64,000 nt of DNA from Pseudo-nitzschia pungens (Eukaryota; Bacillariophyta; Bacillariophyceae; Bacillariales; Bacillariaceae). The notes under the pieces are model-generated. The model did no database searches. It saw only the letters and a program-made list of their open reading frames with translations, and was not told the DNA's origin. The position numbers were made by a program, and so were the translations under genes. The stretch is from the NCBI GenBank assembly GCA_037355855.1, contig CM074765.1, positions 1,922,001 through 1,986,000 of the forward strand, in the 5' to 3' direction. Below, piece by piece: positions 10,710 to 20,427 of the stretch; the first letter of the stretch is position 1, and every line of letters begins with the position of its first letter.

Positions 10710-13700
10710 ATGTCTTCAGCCACGAAATACACACCGGTCGGCCGTGCTAAACTGGTTCACCCATCGATAGTTCTCGATACTATTCAGGAACGTCTCGCCC
10801 CCTCCACTCCGAACACGAACACCCAACCGACAATTTTGCGTGATTGTGATCTGCGACTTACCCTCTCCAAGTACTTTCCTCAGGTGTCGCCGACCTCGGA
10901 GGAGTACCAAGCTATGATGAAGATCATGTGCTACCCCGAGACACTCGATGAAGATTCAATGCAAATCGCATTATTGAAAGCGCAACAAATGATGCTCTCC
11001 ATTTTTCCTTCTCTTGGATTCTTCGGTATGGTTCAAAGTTGGGCCGCCCCTTCTAAACGAAAGGTCCACTTCTTCCAAGACGCTCTCAACTGTGCAATAG
11101 TATTGCAAAAGGGATCGGGTTGTGCGTCTCTGATTGAGTTTCTTCATCGTGTTCGAACCTGGAAGGTGCGTGGAGCAACCGGCAAAGGTGAATTCAACAT
11201 CCACTATGTTTCACCAGACAGAGAAGATATGATTGATGGCCATTCGTTGGTGGGATCCCTAGAGGGCTCGGTGGTTATGCTTTACCACTATCTGGAAAAG
11301 TCAGAAGCTGGTACTCTATCTGCATTTGGTCGTCGCTCCGTCTCAACCCCAAGAGAATTTGTAATTGATGGTGTTGATGGCAGTGAAGATTTCAAACAGG
11401 TCGCTTCCAACACGGGTCACTTTACCATGCGAGGTGGAGCACTAGTTGGTTATCATCTTATGCCCAGTCTACGAAAAAGGATGTGGTTATCCATTCAGCA
11501 CATACAGTTGGGATACACCTTGTTCGACATTATATTCAAGACAGATCTTCCCCAGGTTCCTGACTACAAAAAGATGGATAAGGAAAAGGTTTCGATGCAG
11601 TTTCTCATGGACAGTTGCACTGAGTTGACCGACCGATCCATGTACATTTCCCTATTGGCTGATATCTGTTTTGTTTTCCAAACCCTCGATGACATTGAGG
11701 GTTTACACCCCGACTTCATTCGGAAAGAGTGCTTGGGTGATTCTCCGACGACTCTCCCCCTGGCTATGAAGATTCGATCGTCTGCGTTCAATGAAGATAC
11801 CAAGGCACATATTATCTCTCGGTCTTTCAAAGGTTTGGAAGACGATGTTTCTAGAAAGAGGACAGTCATCTACAACAGCACTCGCCCCAACACTTTATTT
11901 CGCTTCCAGACTGTTCGGTACAAGGTATTCAAGTTCTGGTTGGAGTTCACCTCCCAAGCCTCTTTGAAGTCAAAGGTTGATAAACTGACGGCTACTTTGC
12001 TCTCTGGCAAGAAGCGAAAAGCGCAATCTACTGATCTAACAAGTGGTTCCTCACCGGTGGCATCTGATGATGAACAAAGTACTTCCGTTCATCCAAGTAT
12101 TGAATTGCCCGAGATTCCATCACCATCCGATGTTATATCTGAGGTCCCTCTTCCACCGGAGCCAAATGTATTTGTGCCTCCAGACTCGAATGAGGCTATG
12201 GACTTTTCGTTTGATGATCTTCTCTCTCCTGTCAACAATTCACGCTGGGAAGGCCTGTGTCTGGCAGCCCCATCATACTTGAAGCTCAAGCAAGTACAGT
12301 CCTCCCTTTTTATCTCTGCCAAGGATAAAATTTACCAGGTGGAATATTCCAATCCAGATTTTTACTCAGCGTGTCGCTTGGTTGACTATGATCATTGGAG
12401 AACGATCACCTGCAGCAATTCGTCTACCATCAAGTCAAGCCGGGCGCACATTAGAGTTTTCTCTGAGGACGTCCAATCTATTGATGAGACCAACGTGGTG
12501 GATGTCATCCGAAGGGGATCCAGTATTTTCCATCGATTTAAATCCTTGTACAGGGGCGATATTGTCAAGCTCTTCAAGTTCATACTCTACTATGGTGGCA
12601 ATCCAAGGCAAGGAGATGATATCCGACGCTCAATTGACAATCGAGTGTTGGAAATTGGAATTCACTGTCAGACTGGTCAACTGTACAATATTGATTCATT
12701 CCAGAAAGCAGGAGACGATGCAGCAATTATCAAGCAGACTGTGGCTTCTCTTATGGATTTTTTGTGGAATATTGGTCAGGAAATCCAGCGGGTTGCTAAG
12801 CGACCAGCTATGGGAGGTAATCGGCAGAGAGACAGGATGTTCGGACGTCCTTTTCGAGATGCAATGGGAGCAGAGTCGTCACTGTTTCATTGCCTCACCC
12901 TGGTGGTTCAGTGTGTCTATCCCTTTCCCTGTCAGGGCAAAAAGCACAAGGATATACAGAATGACAAACTCTATCCATATTCCCAGACTGTTTGTGGCAA
13001 CTGGTACTTCACCGATGGTGAAGGATACATCTACCTGTTTCAAATTCTGTGTAATTTCAGAGGGGCAGCTTCCTCTGCCTTCCCATACATGGCTCAAGTT
13101 CGTCGAATCATTGAACACATCAAGAAGTACAAGGTAACGCTGAAGGAAAGATACAAAGAAGTTTTCCAACACTACAATGGGTCTGCAGTTCGTCCGATGA
13201 GTTTTCTCAGTAACCCATTGGTTTCCGATGACTTTTTCTTGCATCCATCACTTCCTTGGGAACGTCGAGAACTAGTGAAGGGTTCTGGCTTCTTTGGTGA
13301 TGTGCTGACATTCCCTGTTGGTCCTTCCCGCATTCTGTCAATGTCAATGATGATTGATTCTATCTTCCTTGTCAGGGATCAGCTGTCTTTTGATCAAATT
13401 TTGGAACTGACTTTCTTCTGTTCTTTCTACAACAACGGATCAATTGTGCATGCAATCATGTCCAGTATCAGAGATTCTGGCAACGATTTTTCAAGTGGGG
13501 AATGTCATCCATGGTACCCGTTTGAGGCAGGTATTGTTAATGTGTTGGGGAAGGGTTGCTGGCAGGGAGGGATTGAGCCCAGGTTCCAATGCAGCTCCAA
13601 CACCAAGTGGGAGGTATTTTGCTCTGCCAACTCTGATAAGGATTCCATCAACCGGAAATTGTGTAAGGTATTGTACATTGGCTACGACCTTATATGCTGG

Positions 13701-14413
13701 ATGAATGCGTTGAAGCAATCAGATTTGGTGTATGCCGAGGACATCCCGTTCCATCTTGTCACAACCAAGATGGGAAGTGTGGTCCAGGATATTCAAGATG
13801 TGGCTGCTGATGAATCTTTTGATTTTGGCCGGTTCTATCTGTCACAGTGGCTTTCCCTCATCATTGCCTTGGGATTAGCCGATTCCGGATTACATTTGCT
13901 TCAGCTTATCCCGCCTGCCAAGGGGACAGCATCTTACGAGCACTTCCTGAATCCAATACTGGGTGATATGGGTAGCAAGAAAACAGCAGTGCCTATACCT
14001 GAATCCAGACTTGATCCTGTGATGAAAATTACGTCACAGGAGCTTGGTTTCCCCATATATTTCCGGAATGTTATGGAGGTTCTTGGATGTGAGTCTATGG
14101 GTCATCGCGAGCTTGGCAAAAATGATGTTTTCTTGAAGGGTGGAACATTATTTGATGTGAACCTACAGTTTGGGAGTCCAATTCACAAGAAATATACGAA
14201 GCAGCGGTGGGAATTGACAACGCCTGTTCCACAGGTGTTTCGAATTCTTGAGGAAGGGAAATGCAAAGAAATTCGAGAGTAAGTAATCGTTTGTTTGTCA
14301 ATACTAATGTACAGACTTATATAGATAATTCATCTAACCCTATTCTTTTATTGTACAGACTGTATTCCAATTTCTCGATCAACATGAATCCTGTCATGGA
14401 TCAATCTATTTAG
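10710..14413 (+). CDS. Unrecognised 1207-aa protein, putative partner gene of the MULE
   Basis: I do not recognise this protein. The main exon runs 10710-14278. I infer a short second exon, 14359-14413, because GTAAGT interrupts the last codons, a CTAAC branch-like site and TTGTACAG follow, and the 80-bp intron keeps the frame. This replaces the terminal EIRE with EIRELYSNFSINMNP and a few more residues. The protein has no signal peptide or clear membrane segment. A Ser/Pro/Glu-rich linker at about 425-510 follows the basic stretch GKKRKA and separates two globular parts. The C-terminal half is rich in Cys, Trp and aromatic residues, for example GKGCWQGGIEPRFQC. It contains no reverse-transcriptase YxDD box and no evident DDE or tyrosine-recombinase signature. 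It is transcribed towards the MULE transposase, leaving only about 120 bp between stop codons, and hairpin arrays precede it. A role in transposition is inference. Confidence 0.8.
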
Positions 14414-14535
14414 AATATATGAAACTTAATTATTATAGCGTGTTAGAGTAAGTACTTAGTGAAATTGTTTATGCGCTTATGTATGTTAAACATTACTGAT
14501 TGTTGGGTGCATTATTTCTGACTATTGTTTACGTA

Positions 14536-17500
14536 TTACTTTTTGCACAATGATTGTACACAGAATGAATATTGACGGATACTTTCTTTTCCCTGCCTGA
14601 TAAACTTTTGGTTCTGTAGCAAGGTACTGTCCGAACTCACCCTTTCAGCAGTATTTAATATGTCCGTTGAATGTGTTAAAGCCATCTTCATCACTGGCAT
14701 GTCTCTCTCTACAATGTGACGTGTCTTCCTGTGTTGCTTGAAATCATATACAATGTCGGTAATTGATTCCGCTTGGGACAGCATCCTGACTAAATCAGCA
14801 CTTCCTTCCGACCGAATGAGCTTCGAGCTGGCATTGTGGATGTTCTTCGACACCAACAACAGAATCTCAATGGCTTCGTCACTGTGATTTGTCGAACGAG
14901 AGATTTTTGAGCGCCTCGGCCTATTATTGGGGACAACAGTCTTCATGAACTTCATTTCATCCCTCTTTCTATATTGGATATATGCAGCATGGGCACAATA
15001 TAGTTTCTCGAGGTAAGTGACGCATGATCCTTCGTATACAGTGCTATTCTTGTCTCCTTCCCTACGTTTAACCTTGCACAGACTGTGTACTAGTTCAATG
15101 TACTGATACCTTTTTGTGCAATCGTTTGGCAAGTTGTCCTTGCCATTTAGTGTACACTGATACTGCCGAATCCTTTCTACAGACACGCATTGACCCAAAT
15201 AGTCTTCTGTATTTACAAACCAAGCTGATTGTTTTTCTGAATACCGAACATCAATTACTGGATCCACCTTTCTACAGAACTCCGCAAATCTCTTGTAGCT
15301 TTTGGACTTCTTGTTGAATACCCTATCTTTGTTGTCCAGAGCGTACTGTCTTGAGACAACACTGCGTGTAAGTGACATCATATATATTGCTTTAGGTAAC
15401 TCATCACATAACATGGTACCCATGTTTTTTCCAACGACGCAGAGACCATCGAACTTTGATGATCCTTTCAGTTCAAGTGTTGCTCTCTCATTGGCTTGAT
15501 TTTGAGGTACGCACCCGGGTATTCCTGATGCTCCAACGTACCAAATGTTGAAGTTTGGATGGTCCACATAAGATTTGAAAAATACCCTAACCAATTCCGT
15601 TTCTCCTGCCTCTAACCACGCTTGTTTCACAAGTTCAGCGTAAGACAAGAACATCGCTTGGGACAAGCATCGATAGAGATTTCGAACATCGGTTGCTGCT
15701 ACACGTTCAAACCATTTTCTATCCTTACAATGCTTGCTGTAGTCTCCGTTACCTTTCCCAATCAAGAATTTTCGCTCTATATGTGGAAAGCACTGCGCTG
15801 CGATGGTGAATGGAAAAGCGATCAGACATGGTGTTACGAAGACCTCTGTCCGATCAGAGACAATCATTCCTTTGAAATCTATATCTTTCACCTTGAACAG
15901 TGAATTGAGGTATCGTAGAAGCATGTACAGACCCGCCGAAAAGTAGATTTCTTTCTCCGATGGGCACAGAATGAAAATCAGTGGGCGGTAAGACCTTGCT
16001 CCTTTATCGTCAACCGAAAATACACCAAAAGTAAGGACACACCAGTCGTTTGAAATTGATCCGTGAAATCCATCAACAGACGCTGTCACCCTGTATCCTA
16101 GGTTCTTGCAAGCCAGGATGTTACCAAGCAAGGTAAGTGAGGAGAAACAAATGATTTTGTCCCAGACTTGATTGTCTCCTTTCAGTTTCTGACCCTGGAG
16201 TTTCTCAATATGTTTCAATAGGTTTTTCTCGGAATTGCTAGCTTGTTCTAGGTAAGGTGGACTGCCGTCATCCAGTATAGTCATCATATTATATGCTTCG
16301 GAATGGGCTGATGTCACACCCTCAGTTGGTATAACTTGCAGGTACCCTTTTTCAAATAGAACCGAGCCCCATTTTTTCAACTCCTTGTACGAGTTAACGT
16401 TCGCGTTTGCATTTGGTGGTATACTGAATTTGTACTTTCTTTTTGTTTCCACAACATCTGACAGGTCTGTTATATGAATTGTTTTTGTACCTTCTGTTCT
16501 TTCTTTGCAGTGTTGCCGTTTAATGCTTCCGATTAATTTTTCTCTTGTTCGGAGTCGGAGCTCGGGTGATGAAACTGAATGACTTTCTTCCGCTACTAGT
16601 TTCTTCAATGTTTCACCAGCAAGAACGGACGGTTGTAGCTTGGGTTTGTCGGTCATGATGTTGTTCAGAACTATCTTGTCCGATGCCGACAGACCACGGT
16701 CCTTTCTAGTGTAAGCACTACATTCGCATGTTCTGTCGACGTTAACCTTCAGCGCAAACCTTTCACCACGTCTGTCCTCCACATGAGCACGACATTTGCC
16801 TCTGGTCTTAGAGGTAATGTAACATTGGTACTCATAAGTAGTCCCAGGTGGTAAGTACTTTCTGTTCTTCTTAGAGGACCGTTGACATAGGGTTGGATAC
16901 TTTGTGTTCATGTAAGCCACAGCCTGTACCTTTGAGTCGAATCTCATGGCGTTCGCTGTTTTCCAGTTGAAATTCTTTCTTTTGGCGGATTTAGGTACTA
17001 TCTTCTGTTTCAACGTGTCCCTTCCGGTTGCAGATGATCCTGTGGTTGGACACGTTGCGGAAATACTGATAACTGATCTTTCTTTGGACGGGTTGCTGTC
17101 AGTAGTAGTGGAGTTGTTTGATTCTTTACACTGATTGCTCGGTTCCATTGGTACAGTTGTCGTTTCGTTCGTTCTAGTAGCCATTGGCGGAGGTTTCTTT
17201 CTGGCTTCGGAGTTGATAGATGTACTGCTGGAATGTTGAACTTCATTGATTTGGTAAGTTGTCTGTGGTGAGGTGATTGACTGGAACAAGGATGACCTTT
17301 TTCGAGGCAACAATAAACCATGACTTGATGGCAACATATGTGGAATGTGATTAGATTTATTCTTTGACTTGATGTAGGATGCAGAAAGCTTGTTCTTCAA
17401 ATTCTGTTTCTCCTGTTGGTCGACCGAAAGTTTGTCAACAACTCTGAAACGTTCTTCAAGCAGCAACTGGCTTGGCGATTTGTTGTGATTGTCTTGTCGA

Positions 17501-17706
17501 CTATTGGTTTTCTCGGAATCGACAGCTAGGGAGAGAAACATGCCAGCCGTTTGGGGCGACAAGTCACCGGTTTCCACAAACAGTGATCTGGCCGCATTCC
17601 ACCCGATGGAGTTGGCAGGGGGTGATTGGTTGCTAGACAATGATCGGTGAATTTGCTTTGTCGTTGTTGTACCCTTAGAGGAACGCTTCGGTGTGACCGG
17701 TGACAT
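14536..17706 (-). CDS. Mutator-like (MULE) transposase
   Basis: Single-exon gene for 1056 aa from the ATG at 17706 (MSPVTPKRSSKG); an in-frame ATG at 17910 would add 68 unlikely residues. Order of parts: a Ser/Thr-rich N-terminus; a zinc-binding region at about 250-345 of FAR1/FLYWCH-like character with spaced Cys (YQCYITSKTRGKCRAHVED, then TCECSA); and a DDE transposase core. Likely catalytic residues are D in SVDGFHGS (about 543), D in IVSDRTEVF (about 615) and E in PQNQANERATLE (about 738), preceded by GIPG as in plant MULEs. A degenerate SWIM-like motif, SCVTYLEKLYCAHA, lies near the C-terminus. The frame is uninterrupted, so it may be active. It would cut and paste the surrounding element. 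Confidence 0.88.
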   Translation of the reverse strand: MSPVTPKRSSKGTTTTKQIHRSLSSNQSPPANSIGWNAARSLFVETGDLSPQTAGMFLSLAVDSEKTNSRQDNHNKSPSQLLLEERFRVVDKLSVDQQEKQNLKNKLSASYIKSKNKSNHIPHMLPSSHGLLLPRKRSSLFQSITSPQTTYQINEVQHSSSTSINSEARKKPPPMATRTNETTTVPMEPSNQCKESNNSTTTDSNPSKERSVISISATCPTTGSSATGRDTLKQKIVPKSAKRKNFNWKTANAMRFDSKVQAVAYMNTKYPTLCQRSSKKNRKYLPPGTTYEYQCYITSKTRGKCRAHVEDRRGERFALKVNVDRTCECSAYTRKDRGLSASDKIVLNNIMTDKPKLQPSVLAGETLKKLVAEESHSVSSPELRLRTREKLIGSIKRQHCKERTEGTKTIHITDLSDVVETKRKYKFSIPPNANANVNSYKELKKWGSVLFEKGYLQVIPTEGVTSAHSEAYNMMTILDDGSPPYLEQASNSEKNLLKHIEKLQGQKLKGDNQVWDKIICFSSLTLLGNILACKNLGYRVTASVDGFHGSISNDWCVLTFGVFSVDDKGARSYRPLIFILCPSEKEIYFSAGLYMLLRYLNSLFKVKDIDFKGMIVSDRTEVFVTPCLIAFPFTIAAQCFPHIERKFLIGKGNGDYSKHCKDRKWFERVAATDVRNLYRCLSQAMFLSYAELVKQAWLEAGETELVRVFFKSYVDHPNFNIWYVGASGIPGCVPQNQANERATLELKGSSKFDGLCVVGKNMGTMLCDELPKAIYMMSLTRSVVSRQYALDNKDRVFNKKSKSYKRFAEFCRKVDPVIDVRYSEKQSAWFVNTEDYLGQCVSVERIRQYQCTLNGKDNLPNDCTKRYQYIELVHSLCKVKRREGDKNSTVYEGSCVTYLEKLYCAHAAYIQYRKRDEMKFMKTVVPNNRPRRSKISRSTNHSDEAIEILLLVSKNIHNASSKLIRSEGSADLVRMLSQAESITDIVYDFKQHRKTRHIVERDMPVMKMALTHSTDILNTAERVSSDSTLLQNQKFIRQGKESIRQYSFCVQSLCKK

Positions 17707-18514
17707 GTTGAGGTAAGACTGTTTTTGGGAAAAGATGGTTTTATCAAAGCTGACTATTAATTTGTGATAAGAAACCAGTCCCAACTGGATGACTGATTGC
17801 TGAACGATTGCACATCTAACGGATATAGGCTGATCAATGTGAATCGTGTTGACATCCATTCGGACACAGGTCCGCGTGGAACTGAAGACAAAATAGTTGA
17901 TATGTCCCAATATTTTGACGTGCGGGCGTTGAATCAGATTGGCACCGCCATTGATGTCGATTTAATCTTGTTACTGGTGAGCAGTGAATCAAACTATTGG
18001 CGCGTAATCTTGTCACGGGTGAGCTATGAATGTAATTGTTGGCGCCTTTTTAGCTGAGCTAATATTGTAGCAGTGGCGCCATATTAGCTGAGCTAATATT
18101 GTAGCAACCAGAGTAGACGGGATCCGTTGAAAATATTGTTATGGTTCGGTAGCATACTCAATGACAATTGTTAATAAATGAATGAAATATCAAAACTGAC
18201 TGATTGCGGACTACATTTGGCGGTGAAAATGTTGAGGTTGAAAATTCCGTATTTCTTGTCGGAAGGGCTTACATCTGAATAGATAGCAGATGCACTGATC
18301 TGGGAATTAATGGTATCTATCATGGATAGAGCATCATCCACACCTCCACGGTAGCTCCAAATAAGATGTTTGATAAAGTTGGATTCTGTCATTTTTTGTG
18401 AACGATATTTGTTTGAATACAATGTCTAGTGTAAGTGACTATGAACCAATTGAATGATTTATATTGAGGTGGACTTCTAGGAGTAAAAATGGAAAGTAAA
18501 ACAGAATCCTAACG
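17707..18514. promoter_or_regulatory. Divergent spacer between transposase and 308-aa gene
   Basis: The two genes point away from each other, so this 0.8-kb interval should hold both promoters. A direct repeat, TTAGCTGAGCTAATATTGTA plus three more matching bases, occurs at about 18051-18073 and 18085-18107. Each copy contains the palindrome TTAGCTGAGCTAA, and GGCGCC/TGGCGC boxes lie next to them. An 83-codon frame on the minus strand (18171-18422) starts plausibly but has no recognisable content. Confidence 0.45.
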
Positions 18515-19441
18515 ATGTTTGCACCAATTGTTTGTCATTATTTTGAACAGATCGATGGAAGTTTAGACCATTCCCCCGTTCTGCGGAGATCATCCCGGGA
18601 GGTGAGAACTCCGGTTAACTACTCGCCTGGAATATACAAAAGCGCCAGATCGTGGATGGATACGAACAATACTCCGGTTAGTCATATTCTTGGTATAGAT
18701 TATGGAATGGAACACTACAACACGACTTGTCGTAGAAAGGTTGAGTTTGACTCGGTAGAGAGCACTGAATCAAGATATGAGAAAAAAGACCTCCAAAACG
18801 AACAACAGGATGAAGGAAACGCAACCGATCATGGCCAAGAATACGACAGTGATGCCACCATTGCCATGACTGCAACTGGAACCGAAGACGATGACAACTC
18901 CACCGATGATCAAGGTACAAGGGAGGGAGGGTTGTATGTCATAGATCCTCATGCGGCGTGCCACAATTTTCCTTCGGTTTTGACTGCAGGAGAAGCACGG
19001 ACGGAAGAAGTAAATGACATCATGGCACTGACCAATTGGACTCACATTGAACTGAAAACATCTTACGGTCTACTAAACAGTGGTTTCCAAGGAACAAGGA
19101 AAGAAAAGCTAGAAAGTATGAAGGAAGGAATAGTGAAATGTATCAATGCCCTTTCCGAGTGCATGCAACGGTTGGAACTGGATAAAGTTGAGACGAACGG
19201 GACAATGTCTGATGATTGCTCCGTTGGTAGAAACATTCAAGAAGCGATGTTGCAGATTGGTGCTGGTTTGACTATCTGTGGATTGTATGGTGTGTTGATC
19301 GCTGGCAACAACCAAGGATCATTACAGGAGACGGCAGTGATGCATCACTTGACTAAAATCATCAATCAGAATGATGGGGTTCCTTGTGACAGTTGCGGTC
19401 ATAAAAATTGCAGGAAACAACAAGGTGCGATGGAAAAATGA
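18515..19441 (+). CDS. Unrecognised 308-aa acidic protein, possible MULE accessory gene
   Basis: I do not recognise this protein. It is soluble in appearance. Residues about 25-50 contain RRSSREVRTPVNYSPGIYKS, a basic patch that could bind nucleic acid. Residues about 75-135 are very acidic, with DDDNSTDDQ. The C-terminal half is more regular and helical, and ends in a four-Cys cluster, CDSCGHKNC, near residue 295, which could bind zinc. It lies inside the candidate right end of the MULE and diverges from the transposase. A function in transposition is only inferred from position. Confidence 0.6.
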   Translation: MFAPIVCHYFEQIDGSLDHSPVLRRSSREVRTPVNYSPGIYKSARSWMDTNNTPVSHILGIDYGMEHYNTTCRRKVEFDSVESTESRYEKKDLQNEQQDEGNATDHGQEYDSDATIAMTATGTEDDDNSTDDQGTREGGLYVIDPHAACHNFPSVLTAGEARTEEVNDIMALTNWTHIELKTSYGLLNSGFQGTRKEKLESMKEGIVKCINALSECMQRLELDKVETNGTMSDDCSVGRNIQEAMLQIGAGLTICGLYGVLIAGNNQGSLQETAVMHHLTKIINQNDGVPCDSCGHKNCRKQQGAMEK

Positions 19442-20427
19442 AGAATTATGAGAATGGTCATTCGGCTTTGGTAGGATGAGTACGTGATGTTGTACATTGA
19501 ATGAAAAAATGACAAAAAACAAGATTAGATAAGGAAGGTGGGAGTGGTATTCTTCTTCAGCATAAGAAGAATCGGATGAGGTGGATGTTTTTTTTTTTTA
19601 ATAGTAGGTTCCGTATGTAGTGTAAGTAATGTAGTAACAAAGTTAGAAAAGTGTATTTTCGCACTTTTGAAAAGTGTGAATTCGTCCCATGTCCAAGGTT
19701 TAGGAGTAACCTTAACTACGTAAGGTACGAGTAAGAGTACTCGTAATAACCCTGTTGGTATCTTACGAAAAGTAGTGATGTTGGGTTTTTGGAAGACAAG
19801 AACTAAGAACGGTGGCTGAGTGTTTTTCCCATCATGGGGTTACAAAGAGAAAATACGTCATCGTATTGTTTTCGAGCAATCATGTTCTTTGACTCATTCG
19901 ACTCGATACTAGAGCAGAAGGTATCGTATGTACGGTACGTAATTCTTCTGATCACAAAGTAAGGTTTTACGTTGTTTCAAAGATTTCTGTACCGGTACCG
20001 TAATACGAAGTTAGGATCATTAGTTTCGAGTTTTCAAAATAAGATACAACAGCAACTTTGCAACTGTTCTAGGAGGAGTAAGGTAAAAAAGAATCACGCC
20101 ATTGGTGTTGGTGGCTCTATTTCCTCTCAGAGCAACAGCATCGCATCCTCAATGTTGATGACGCCACTGGAATCACTTTGGAATTGGCCAATCATGGATC
20201 TTGATGTATGTCACTTCGGACTGAACGACAAGAGTTTGTGTGACAGGATCAATCAATGAAACAAGAAAAGCACGTTATTGCTGTACTTTCGTTGGTTGTT
20301 GAACTTGTATTGCCTCCGCTTTCAATCATTTTAAGAATGTCGGCAAGATCAGTAGCACGCGTGCTCATTCTTCACATCCATTGTAAAGCATACTATTGCT
20401 CGAACGAATCTAGAATAAACGTAGCTT
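19442..20427. other. Spacer between the accessory block and RIT1
   Basis: No gene seen. It holds the candidate right MULE terminus and an AAGGTTAC/ACGAGTA motif island at about 19700-19760, with further GTACCGGTACCG-type palindromes near 19930-20000. A 95-codon plus-strand frame at 19972 has no recognisable content. Confidence 0.4.
19613..19682 (-). repeat. Candidate right terminal inverted repeat
   Basis: Complement of the left candidate at 7839-7893: GTATGTAGTGTAAGT, TAACAAAGTTA, AAAAGTGTA, AAAGTGTGAATT. It includes a perfect small palindrome, CACTTTTGAAAAGTG, absent from the left copy. Confidence 0.35.

Larger units (their letters stand above)
7839..19682. mobile_element. Candidate Mutator-like element (MULE) of about 11.8 kb with three genes
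   Basis: The block holds repeat arrays, an unrecognised 1207-aa gene (+), a MULE transposase (-) and a 308-aa unknown gene (+). Candidate terminal inverted repeats lie at 7839-7893 and 19613-19682. Read inward, both start AATTCACACTTT, continue with ACACTTTT and TAAC, and end in ACTACATAC. They differ by substitutions and a palindromic insertion on the right, so identity is modest. I found no convincing 8-11 bp target duplication. The transposase is well supported; the exact ends and the membership of the flanking genes are inference. Convergent transcription of transposase and a second gene recalls maize MuDR (mudrA/mudrB). Confidence 0.4.

Noticed and set aside
9913..10770. Long plus-strand open frame of 285 codons over array 3
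   Set aside because: The translation is a monotonous repeat (RTSISHLRRSFFAP-like) caused by the tandem array, and other frames are open too.
18171..18422. 83-codon minus-strand frame between transposase and 308-aa gene
   Set aside because: It starts plausibly but is short, unrecognised and lies in a likely promoter region.
7800..19720. Target-site duplication around the MULE block
   Set aside because: I compared 8-11 bp flanks for several possible ends and found no convincing match.
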